A stretch of DNA of 64,000 nt from Mycteria americana. Taxonomy: Eukaryota > Chordata > Aves > Ciconiiformes > Ciconiidae. This document shows, in pieces, positions 13,406 to 25,400 of this stretch. Below the pieces are notes generated by a model that saw nothing but the letters and a program-made list of their open reading frames with translations, made no database searches and had not been told where the DNA came from. Position 1 is the stretch's first letter. Each line of letters begins with the position of its first letter. The stretch spans positions 48,153,001 through 48,217,000 of the forward strand of contig NC_134371.1 in the NCBI RefSeq assembly GCF_035582795.1. Direction: 5' to 3'. The translations under genes were made by a program, and so were the position numbers.

Positions 13406-14889
13406 GATAAGTTTCTTCTCTGCTTGGAGAGAAATGGTCCTCTGGACAGAAGTCAGAGCCAATTAAAAAATGGTAAAACAAGACAGAGCAAACACATGTA
13501 AATACTCATTGTACCAATAAAGAAAGGCAATTATAATAGAGTGCTCAGTGAAAAGCCCTCACACAGGGGGAATTAACCTGACACAAAGATGATTTACTCG
13601 TCAGTTCAACTAAGCCTTGAACCCAAATTACACTTGCACTTGTTCCTGTGGTATTTATTCATATTCTGCACACTGACCCTTTCCTAAACTTTAATCTTTC
13701 CTTGAAAGTACTAGTAAGTCTTATTCAACCCAGTTATCTCCATCTCAGCCACAGGCAAAGACAGCTTGCTTGCTTCACTTAATGTCATTTGCATTTATCT
13801 TTTCATTCCCATCAGCCCTCAGAGAGGCTCATGGGGCAGCCCCTGGCAAATTGCTCAATCTTTCCTCTTCCTTATGCCAACATTTTAAAGGTTCCCTTTG
13901 ATCTTAGCAGCAAGTCTAGGACGACTAAACCTCACCAGACTAGCAGAAGCTACAAAAATAAATCAAGTTTTTTCATTGCTTCATTGTCCTCAAGGACCCT
14001 TGGCATTTTCTGGAGTGTATCTTCTCATAGCCACTCTTTCAGGTCTAGTTAGTTTTTAGTTCCAGCCCTGTTCAGTATAAGCCTGAATTCTGGCAGGAAG
14101 TCACATGGGTAAACATAAGTACAATTGTTAAAAAAAAAAAAATATTTACACAGACACAACTCACTCTCATTCTTTAGTCACAAATAATATGTCTCTCCTG
14201 ACTAAATTAACACATCTTTCAACATCTTTATAATAAACCAAATTAAAGCCCTGCACCCCAATACCTTCTGAGTTCATAGCCAAATCATATTTCTGTTGTG
14301 GATGCTTTGCTTAGGTAAAGTTGTCTTAAATTTAGTTTGCACTACAGTTATGAGGTCATGCAGTGGTAGTTTTTTTCTTGTGCTTCTCTAGGTATTAAAC
14401 CAAGGAGACTAGATAGATAAAGCCATATTTCAGCCTCTAGTGATTTGATGTATATTTGGATACATTACTATTTTTAGCTATACAAAGTCATGAGGAATAA
14501 GTATTCTGAAAATCAAATTAGAAACAGATACTAGGTCTAGGAGAAACTAGAAGAAACTTTTTGCTCCAATATGAGAAATAAAATACCCTAAATCCAACAC
14601 AGCTACCAAACTAGCATAAGCTTTAAAACAATTGGATTTATCGAACTCTTTTACTGCTAAAATTTTTACAGTTTTAAAATGCAGATATAGCAGAAAATTT
14701 TCTTTCTCATTGATATCCTGCAGCTCTTTTGCAATTTACACATGCTAAACGCTTCTTTGTGCTCCTGAATTGAAAAGAAATTAAGAACTATTTTCCTGAG
14801 GTCTTGATTTCTAATAAATGTGGATTTATATGCATATGAACTAGCTAAGTAGTGGGAAATACTACGTCTACAGACATAAAGGTATGAGC

Positions 14890-15380
14890 CCAAACTAGCT
14901 GGAGGGGGGAACTGCAGATTACAGCAGGGCCTATCCCACAGTACCTGACAATGAGAGCAGGGCAGCTCCAGAGATGGCAGCCAGCTTTTACCATGACCCC
15001 ATCCATCAGGTAAGTTCATGGTGATGAGGCAGGTCTGAGGCCAAGCTTGGTGGTCAGTCCACAGGTCAGGATTAGACACAGTCTAGAGATTGCCAGACAG
15101 ACCCATAGTGACAGGCTAGCTCTGCCACCAAGCCAGGGTCCACGTCAGCAGGATCCACGCACAGGGACAAGTATAGCTGTGGCTACACTAGAGACCAGCA
15201 CCCCTACAGCATTGCTCAAAAAGAGACTGGTGGCCCAGGGCTGAGCTTAAATAGTGCTCCTGGGCTCATGGGCAGGGCTGGAAGGCCCCACGTGAAGCTC
15301 ATTAGGGCCATTAACACCTATCACTGCTTCAGGGCACCTGACAGGAGGTTCCTTGAAATTAGTGGGATGTTGCCTTGTTG
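14890..15380. repeat. GC-richer repeat-like block, unassigned
   Basis: A block with different composition from its AT-rich flanks, holding repeated short words such as caggtc, gccag and ccaag, as seen in decayed LTR or satellite-like interspersed repeats. I cannot name a family and found neither terminal TG..CA with a duplication nor a coding signal. The minus-strand open frame 14666-15079 runs through it but resembles no protein I know. Confidence 0.3.
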
Positions 15381-16920
15381 AAGCTCGCTGTCTGAAGAAG
15401 CATGTCATTCACCCTAAAGAACTACAGCCAGTAATGAATACATCTTAATTTGTTATCAGTGCTCCCATTCATCATGGTATCATTAAAGGAAATCAGAAAA
15501 TTAATCTTTGGTGAAAATGGTGCAAAGGAAGTAGTTTATATCTCTCAGTCTGCCTAAATCCTTTCTCCATGACAATTTAATAGCTCTGTTAATATTTAGG
15601 AATTTTTTTTCCCTCCAGCATTTGTGTGGAAAGAATTTTGCTCAAAGGACAGCACAGCTCTCAGTAAAAAGCAAAAGTAAAATGAATTGGCTCTTTCTAA
15701 CAGGACAGGTTTCCACTGAACTCATTCTACACCACTATTCAATGTGTTGTACAAATTAGACAGGTGATTTTCTTATCTACAAGACATTCAGAATGCAGCT
15801 AAGATTGTGCTCATGTATAAATGGAAAAAAGAAAAAAACCTGCAAGTCATCTCAACCCAAGGAGAATCAATCTCTTCCAGAATCAGTTAGGTCTCTGCAA
15901 AGGCAATTGCTTTACAGCAACCAGAAAACCAATAAAATTCAGAGAAAGTTCCTACCAGCAGATATCTCCAATAAACACACCTCTCATATACGTTCAGATG
16001 GCTGAGGTTGTTTATACTATCTTCCATCTAGCAATTTCTCCATTACTGTGTTTTTCCTTGTAGTTGTTGGGCTTGGCTGTCAGCAGAGTTTATTTTCAAC
16101 TGGTTTAAATTTAAAAAAAAATTAAAAAAGACAAATGTAACATGGCCACTATTCAATACATAGTGATTCCTGCCCTCTTTCTAGCAAAGCACACATTTGT
16201 AACAGTGACCCAAGCTATCTCACTGGGGCCAGAGAATAAAGGTCACCTTCTTATTAAGAGTCTTGCATGTTTTCTGAACCCTGCTGTTGGAGGCATTTGG
16301 AGAGACTGCAAATGGTGAGCTACCACGGCAAAGAAGAAAGGAGGAATAATTTCAAAACCTAGTCCAAAACCCTCTTAGCACAAAAAGCCTATCCTTAATC
16401 CCTTGCATAATTTGATCTGATTTGAGCATAATATAGTCTGGCCTTTCAAAATACCTTTTAAAATTAATTTTCTTCCTGTTTCCTACTTTTTCTTATCCAC
16501 AGGGGACAAACTTTTTGAACATTAGGAGGGAGCAGTCTAACCTATACAAGCATTAGCACCACTCAGCATTTTAAATCTGTAGAGTCTGGAGCAATTAACT
16601 CAGAGTAACAGTTTATTTCACAGTGTTTTGGAAATGACACAGTGTGCAGACAGTTTCACAGCTCATCAGTTTTAGATTTTTATTAACAAGTGCTTGTAAT
16701 TTAAGATCAATTATGATCTAACTCATGTATGATTTTCTAATGAAGTCAAATGATGAAATAATCATTTAAAAGATATTTTTAATTCCCAGTTAAACAATCA
16801 GTAGTAAATCTAAAAACTATAACACGTTTCCAACAGTTCTTCTTTCTTTAGTGCTTTTGGCTTATTACTGAAGGCAGATTTTTATTTATCTGTCTGCAAA
16901 ATACTGTTCTGTCTGAAAGC

Positions 16921-16974
16921 GATGTGTCACAAATGGAAGAAATTTGTGACACATCCAACCATTTTGGTTGGATG
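16921..16974. repeat. Two consecutive hairpins sharing bases
   Basis: The first inverted repeat pairs 16921-16934 with 16942-16955 (14 bp perfect, 7-nt loop). The second pairs 16952-16961 with 16965-16974 (10 bp perfect, 3-nt loop). They share bases 16952-16955, so both cannot be fully formed on one strand at once. No flanking repeat or terminus identifies a transposon. Confidence 0.85.
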
Positions 16975-19141
16975 TTTAAATCAGTTTGGTTTCTGCAAAT
17001 TTATAGTATTTGGTGAACATATTTTTAAATTCTGCATAGCCCTTTTTAATAGACAGTATTTATTACCAGCACACTTCTGATTGAAACTAGCATTTATTTC
17101 TTTTTTAATTTCACACGTTATTGGCCAGTTGTATTTAAGCCTGACCATACACATATCTTGAGTTAGCACAAAGCAATCAAATTGTCTGCATGCAAAATTC
17201 AGTGCAATGTTGTCCTAGTTTTAACACAGTTGGAGCACAGATACAACAAATGACTCAGGGATATTCTGAGTAGTGGTAAACAGAAGGTAACTGCTAGTGC
17301 ATGCACAAAGCCATTACTTCCCTGTTCCCCTATAATTTGATTTTAAAATTAAAATTGGATAATTTCTATATGACTCTTTTGTCAACGTCAGAATCAAAAG
17401 TGTTAAGACAATAGCAGGTGTTTTATGCAAGGACTATTCTTTTCTTGTCAGTTTATGTTCAAAACAACTGTATACTCCAATTCTCACTTCTGGAGTTTAC
17501 GAATATCTTCTAGTGGCAGTCAACAGTGCTTGTTTACATGCACAAGCGCCCACAAAGACTATGTCTGTATCTTTTGGAGCATTCCCTGCAAAGCGGTGAC
17601 CCCATTTAACACCCATGCATGAAGACACATTGAGCCTCTGCTACAAATGGTTCCTCAACAATGCAGACCTGTGATATGGCTTAAACAAGCCACATCTGTT
17701 GCAGGGATTAAAATCACCCTGCAGCAGCAGTTACACAACATTTGGCTGTGAAATGCTGAATAACATCACGAGAAAGCCTCTGAGATGTTGAAAAATGGAG
17801 TGGCGGTGCTTGGGAGGCAGCAGGGTTTGAGATGCTTAGTGCATGCTGCCCAGCCTTAAGTTACTAGCTGATACAAGCTTCAGAAAGGAGTTATGGTCAT
17901 ATCCCCTTTCCATTCCCTACGGAAAGTTCTATTGGAACACTTAACTTGCACGTTAGAGTAGACGAGCCATGATTGTCGGAGCAGTTTGTGCGACCTTCTA
18001 GCATGTCAAGTAGAAGAAAAGAATAGGTGTAAAGAAAATAGGAAAAGGCTAAAAATCAACTGTTAAATGATACAATGTAAGTCAAAATAAAAAAAAAAAA
18101 AACACATTTGAGGGCCATGGATAAAAATGGGAGCCTTTGCCCCTTAGGCTTGTGTCTCCAGACTAACGTAACAGAGTTAGTGGAGAAAAGTTATAAGGAA
18201 AAGGTGTGCTAATAGGCATAGCGCTACAAGAATTATGAACAATGAAATCCCACATGTAATTTACCTGGTTTCAAGTTTCCCTACAATTCCCAAGTGTGGA
18301 GGATTTCCCTGGGATATTATCTAGGGTTCACAAACTTTTCAAGAGACTGGAAGATCCATTCCAATGAACTATTATTTCTGTCCTGTAGAATGAACTAGCT
18401 ATGTATACCTCTTCACCTTTTAAAAAGATGCCCTTACAAATTGGGCATTCCTTCTGCTATTTGCCTCTTTGCTGCTGCCAGTGTCATAAAAAGGAAGGGC
18501 TGGCAACATCGAAGAGTACAGCAGCTTTGGTTCATTTGTCTTCATCACTTTTTCCTGTTTGTAGAAAGGGTTGCTATGCTAGTGTGTAAGCATAATGGAT
18601 TAGATTTTTGACAAAAAGCAATCTCATGGAGAGAGAAGCTTAAAATTCCATTATAGTTAAAGTTTAGCTTGCTTTCAGAACCCCTGAAGTTTACAGCAGT
18701 CCTAAACAATACTTCTAAAAGCACTCGATGGAGAAACCGTGCCAGGTCTCTTTCTATTCTCACCAAAACTTAAAGCCAAGGCAGAAAGAAAGAAGACTTT
18801 GCTCCAAAGCTCCACACAGTAAAAGAGCACCTAAAACTATACACATGCAAATCTGGTATTCTTTATGTAGCCAGTGCAAATCCAAAATGATTCTGTTTCC
18901 TAAGAATAACCCAGACTGACACTGTGAGGTGGTCAGAAAGGGACCAACCCATCAACCAAAAGAGAAAGCAGTGGTTTACACAACCACTGAAATTTTCACT
19001 TTGTTGTGTATTCTTCATCCATATTTCTAAAGCATCAGTGCTCTGTTTATCTGTATTGCTGCACACTTTATAGGCCTTTACCACTGGACACAAGGCCCCC
19101 ATCACCCATTCTTGCTGTTGGTACAATTCTATCTCAAAAGA

Positions 19142-19427
19142 CTCATGCAAACAGGAAAACAAGGACTTTGTTTTGAAGAAGACCTTAGCATCTGTATGAT
19201 GCAGCTGAAGAGCTTTATACCTAATGACAGGATCTGCTAAGTCATGATGAGCTCTGAGTATAGGAAGTCCTCAGGCTGCAAAACCTCATGCAAACAGGAA
19301 AACAAGGACTTTGTTTTGAAGAAGACCTTAGCATCTGTATGATGCAGCTGAAGAGCTTTATACCTAATGACAGGATCTGCTAAGTCATGATGAGCTCTGA
19401 GTATAGGAAGTCCTCAGGCTGCAAAAC
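19142..19427. repeat. Perfect 143-bp tandem duplication
   Basis: Bases 19142-19284 and 19285-19427 are identical by direct comparison, with the match running one base further (19428). The unit starts ctcatgcaaacagg and ends gctgcaaaac. The flanks show no transposon ends. A 100% identical pair in otherwise neutral-looking DNA means a very recent duplication or an assembly error. Confidence 0.97.
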
Positions 19428-19428
19428 C

Positions 19429-22400
19429 CACTTGCCACATACTGCAAAAGAACTAGGGGAAGTTGACAAGTTTCACTTGCAAAATAATACTCATGCAATA
19501 GTAAGGCAAGATGGAAGAAGTTTCAGAATTCATCCAATAATTTTGTTGCAGAGCTTGGGAGTAGTATTCTAAGAGTAAAATTCCTGGAGACAGGAATGAG
19601 ACATGAGAAAGGGACTAACTGAGACCCCTATAATAATGAAATCACAGCTTTTTTCCTGGGCGAGTGCTTTGGGGAACAGAGTTTCTAACCTGCCTGCAGA
19701 CTGATGGCTGATCTCCACATGGGGCTAATGTAGAGGAGGTAATGGCTACTGCTCCTTATAAAAACATGCTTTTGATCTGGGTCATGTTTAGCCAAGTGCC
19801 ACAAACTCCACAATGAGGAAAGTCACACCACCTCCTGCAGCACTGGGGGTTCAGTAGAGGCTCTTGAGGGACAGTTTTACATTTCAAGCAGAGCTTTTGT
19901 CTCAAATTTACTTATGCGCACAGAACAAAATATACCATGGGGCATATACTGAGGATGTACAGCTCAATGACTCTCCATCAGGCTTACAGTGCAGCTAAGG
20001 CTTGCTTTAATCTGTGTCATAACACAGCAGGCTCCAAGGGACCATGTACCATTCAAGTAGACAGACTGAACAAGTAGGATACAGACTTCTCTGTGCCCTT
20101 CCTCGTCTCTCTGATCACAAGTTGAACTGCGAACTCCAAAGGCATTCCCAGAATATGGCAGTGACTTTAACAGACTGGCTCAAATCCTAACCTGTCAGTT
20201 CAGATCTGACTGGGTCATTACTAATTTATTAAGAAACAAAGAGTATGTCAAAAGTGTTAGTAGGTGCTGAAGCTGGCATCTATATATATCATACTGTTAC
20301 TTATTAACACTATCTGTGGCAGGGAGAACCTGCAAGAAGATCCACTAGCCAAGTCTCAGGCAGGCGCTGCTGGGCAGCAGTGTTTGCCCTATCCCCACAG
20401 ACACTGGCTTGCTGAATATTTAAGTGTCATGCACTGGTCACTAGCAGGAAATTTTTTTTTAAAGGAAAGTTGAATTACTTTCATATAAAACAACAACTCA
20501 CATTTTCTCTAGCTCTAGTAATTTTGATTAGGAAAACACAGCTGACCCTTTTACTGCTTGCATAATTAAAGAATCACACTGTTCTTCCTGTGGTTTTTTT
20601 TGCTTATGATTTTCCATTGAAATCCATTAAGTGTTACGGTATTAACAGGGATTTAACACACTAGATTTAATCAACAGTACTTCTCATACATCAGCATTTG
20701 TGCCCAGAGAACTGTACATTAAATAGTGTTTTTAGCGAATTATCTGACCTTTCCCTCTCAAGTCTGCACCTCCTAATTACAACTTTCCTTGTTTTGGTAT
20801 AAAATATTGGCAAGGTCAAACCCTGCCACAGCACTTGCAAATTTCCTCAAGAGGCTCACAGAAATGGCCTATCTGCTTGTACAAACCATGACTGCAAATG
20901 TGTTCGGATTATCTACATATTTTGTATTCATGAGGTTTACAGTTCTATCTTGCAGCCAGGAAAATTGCTTTGATTTTTTGTAAGTCTCTGAGCAGAAGGC
21001 AAATAAAAAATACAACATGCTTACTACCACACACAGTTCTTTAAATTCCTGCTACATTTCCCCTGACAATTCCTTTTCCATCAATCCTCCTGTCCTGGAA
21101 TATCTCCTTGAAATTTGCTGACGTGGGAGTAAAGGACATCTTCTAGTTGACATCTTTTAAAATTAATTCTACTAGAGAACATTTGTTTCTTCTCTTGTAC
21201 CTAAAAGCAATCAGACTTCATTCCTGGGCTAGAGAGAAACAAACATGAATAAATGGTCTTCATCTTCAACACATCATTATTTTGCAACATAATGGGTAGG
21301 TTTATCTAACTGTAACCTTAAAGTCCGAATATTGAGCCCAGCTCTCATCTCACAGTCATTGGGCTAGTAGGAGCTGACCAAATGCATTGTTATTGACAAA
21401 CAATGCATTCCTCCACTTAAATCAATACAGTAGAGCTTCACAGAGTGTGCATCATGGATCTATTTCCACAAAAACATAGAAAAAAATGTGGCCTAAAAAA
21501 TGAGCCACAAAAAGCTCAGCAGTTAGGGCATTCAAACAGGCCACGGAATACCTCCAGGTGTCCATCCCATTCTGGAGCAATTAGAGAATATACATAAGGT
21601 CTGTAACATTGCCGGTTTGCTCCTGGAGTTTGAGCATGACTGAAGTCTGTGGAAACACTTCCAGTACTACCAATGGATCTGGACCAGTCTTCAAGAGTGC
21701 AACCAACCACCACTAGCATCCCCAGTACACATAAATGCTGTTTGTCCCCTTCTCTGAAAATTAGCTGAGAGGCAGAGATAAAAAAGCAAACTCCACTCTC
21801 ACTGGCTGGTGCTTTACTCATGGCACCTTATGTCTGTGTCACACCCCTACCTCACCTGCCCTCCACATCCCCAGCCTATGACCACACACTCCTCTCCAGG
21901 CCTTTCATCAGGGAAACAGCAAAATGGCATTGGAGGTTTTGAAAGTTTTCCTTCTTATACTATGATTCAGCTTCTCTCATCTCATTTCCAGGTAGTTCAA
22001 TTTCGGCTGGGCAAAGGTTTTTCACACATAAAGTCTACTACAGGAGCCTGTAACGCCACTTTTCTTCCTAAAAAACCTTCATAGCCAATTTCATCTAGGA
22101 GAAGATTCATCTACTTTGATTAAGAATACTGAAATCCCCATCCTTCTCCTTCATTTTGTGTCTTCATTTCATATTCTAGCTCTAAATACCTGACCTGAAT
22201 TTCAGTAGGATGCTAGCATGACTCTGGGGCTCCCTGAGGAACAAGGGGGTACTTCAACCCTGGCCCATCACTACATCTGGAATACTAATATTTTTTGCTG
22301 TGTGTATTCCAGTCCATTTGATAATTATATCCACCATTATGAGGTGCAAAATCCAGGACATAATGCAGAGTACAGTTGGCACACCTGCACTTAAGAAAAT

Positions 22401-25400
22401 GCTATATACACTAGAGTCAAACTCACACCCTGCGGGAATTTTAACAGCTTTTCCTCCATGAAAAGACTTCAATAGCATTATGCTAGTGGTTCATTTTGTC
22501 CCTCCATGACTTACGTCAGTAAAGTAATCATGTTTTAATAAAAGAGAGTGCTTGTTTAAAAGACAGTAAAGGGAAGCTGTTTTCTTGATTTAGTTTACAA
22601 TTTGGAAGGGCTTCAATAAATACAGTGCACCAAGTGCTGAAGAAAAATAGATCAAAAAAGAGGCATTCTTCCCATAAAACATGGAATGACATTTACAGAT
22701 GTATGTCCACAGCACACGGTACTAACAACTGGGTAAGGACAACAGTCTGTTCAGCATCATCCTTGATACAATTTGTTCCCTTTGAAGCTTAAAAATCTCA
22801 ACAGACAATGCAGAAGAAAAGATTGTCTCCTGCTGCCAACTATTAGTATTTCGGCTCAGTCAGGCAGCAAAGGAAGATTCTTCTAAAGCTGTAACAACAG
22901 GTGGGTGAGAAGTGTGTTTGTCCTGGATGCAGAGTGAAAAATTAAGGTAAATGTAGCCATGTTCACTGACTGCTGCTGCTGCCACCAGAGAAGGAAAACT
23001 GCAAGCTGCCTGTCTTTTCTCCTCTAAATAGTTACAAAGAGCCTGGCATCTAGAAAGAGTCCACAAAGGGCTACCACTCTGGCAGCTCCATGAACTAGAT
23101 TTAGAGGAGGTGCCTGAAGGGCACCAAGCCCACACTGTGAGCACACAGCAGCACTGCTGCCTGTCCCCCTGCCAGCAGGTGCAAAGGACAGCCAGGAATT
23201 CCCTATAAGCTGCTGTCACAGCTTTGGTATTCAGAGCAGACACAGCCAGAGAAGATGCCAAGAAACAGGCTCGAGGGATAACTAAAAATGTTGAGTTTTG
23301 AGAGATGAGGGAGAAAGAAATAGTGAGGATCAAGGGTAGCAGAGAAGGCTTCAGAAGGATAAGACAACCTGGAACTTGACCATTAAAAAAACAATTGTTA
23401 AAAGCAGTGAAGTGCAAATTTGGGGAAGTGAGACTGCAAAAGAAATGTTCAGTGGAGATTCACGAAGAACAGAGGAATGGGCTGTATAAAGCATTCCCAG
23501 AAATTCTTTTAGCGTGTTATGTAAGCCTGTTGAATGCTGAAGGGAAGGAGACAATCAAACAGGTTTTTTGTTTAAGAAAAACTCCCTTCTGTACTACAGC
23601 TTCCTTGAAACTCAGTGGGAAGCATTTGACCAAGACAAACCATCACACGTAAGTCACTTCTCAGCAGAGCAAATGAGCTCACAGTTCCTTATGCACTGGG
23701 TAGATTGCTGCCTGTACCTGAGCTACCTAACCTGAAGCTCATTCAGGCATCTCCATGCTGCACTGCAGCCAGTTTGTTACCATAGCATTAGCATAACCAA
23801 AGTCTGAGAAATATGAGCCTTTACAGGTACCTGTACAGCTTCAAATCCAGAAGGCTTGCCATCTTCCCACTAATCTGTTGTACAGGCTACAGTACTTCAT
23901 AGAACTGATTTGGGGGAGATGAAAAAGCTATTTGTTGTCATAGAAACAGTAAGACTTTGTGCTACTGTGCCAGCTGATATGTGAGGTTATTATTGTTTGG
24001 CCTTTTTCCAGGCAACCAGATTGAGAAATGCTAAAAAGCTTTAAAAAAAGCCCCCGAAATTTTGCCAAATGATCAGATCTACAATATCCACAAACACGTT
24101 CAAATATTTAACCAATTGTTGTGGATAAATTTGAAAAGTCCCAGGTATGGGAAACACTGTTGAAAAAAATATATTCTTGACCCCAAAAAACAAACAAGTA
24201 ATGGACATCTTGTAAGGCTACAGGAAGTGTCCTAAAGTCTGTAATCAGTTATAAAGAAGCAATTAAAACAACAGCCAATTGTCTTCGGTTCCCACTACTT
24301 AGCTGAGGCTAATATTTTAAAAGCCTATAGTTAGCGCAGTAATTAAGGTTAATACCGCAAAAGGAGATATCCCGAAGGCTCAACAGCTGCCAAAGAGCAC
24401 CACTAACTGAGAGGAAGGTAAGGTGTTTATGATTTTTCCTTGACTTTATGTTCTTTGTAACTGGAGAACAACAGTGTCAGTAAATCATTAAACAGAATGC
24501 ATAGTAGTGACCAAACCTCCTAACACTCCAGGTAAACAGCTGTTCCCCTAATAGTTCCAGAGGAAGACAGGTTTATACCCAAGTTACAATTCATAGGCCA
24601 TAGAAATATAGGGCAATTGGGAATGTTTTAGATCGTCTCATTTACTTTGGACAAAACAAGTTTTCTTTTACCGGAACATCTTTTCTTTTTTTCCTAAAAT
24701 ATCTTCATCCTCCACTTGCAGAGCAGTATTTCTTGGTTATGACAGAGTGGAAAGATAATTATGAAGGTGTTAGTTCATAGAAAAGGTGGATTTTTTTAAC
24801 TATTTGATTTGGCAAAAGAGTGAGTATGACTAGGATAGATTATGCAAAAGTTTAGCTGTATGCTGGGCACAGGTGGGGGGCAAAAAAGCAGTTTAGAGTA
24901 TAAAGGTGACCTCTTAATCCATCTGCATTTAAATTTCCCATTCTTATCACAACAGTCCAATTTTTCTCTCCATCTGTTCCAAATAGTTCAAAACCCTGCC
25001 CCATTTAGTATAGAAATCACCGTTCCCTTGCTGGAAGCCAGACAAAATGATCCAAACGGCCTTACATGTCCTGTGTGAAGAAAAAAAAGAAATAGCCCTG
25101 TGGCTTGCAAACAGCCTGCCTCTGTCATGCAGGCATGACATCATCTGACATCTATGAGTTAACGTCCAACTGTTCTATTGCCCCATAAAAATATTCTCTG
25201 TTTTCCTTACTGAAGGAATCTGCTTCTGTTACAGAATACATCTTACTCTTCGCCCGTCTCCACAGAAACAGTCAGAATGCCTTAGGAATTGTAAACATGC
25301 AATTATTCAACTTTCAGCTCTCTCAGGCTATGAAACTGGATGGACGTGACACTAAACTGAGCCATGAGGAAAGTAAAGCAAAACTGCTAAAGGACCAGTT

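Larger units (their letters stand above)
13406..19141. other. Non-coding AT-rich DNA
   Basis: No coding exon or RNA gene recognised. It contains the unassigned repeat-like block (14.89-15.38 kb), the paired hairpins (16.92 kb) and poly(A) runs near 14,129 and 18,089. Confidence 0.6.

Noticed and set aside
17211-17260. Possible third LTR start (tgtcctagttttaacac)
   Set aside because: Only a short resemblance to avian LTR termini; no matching end, duplication or internal signals were found.
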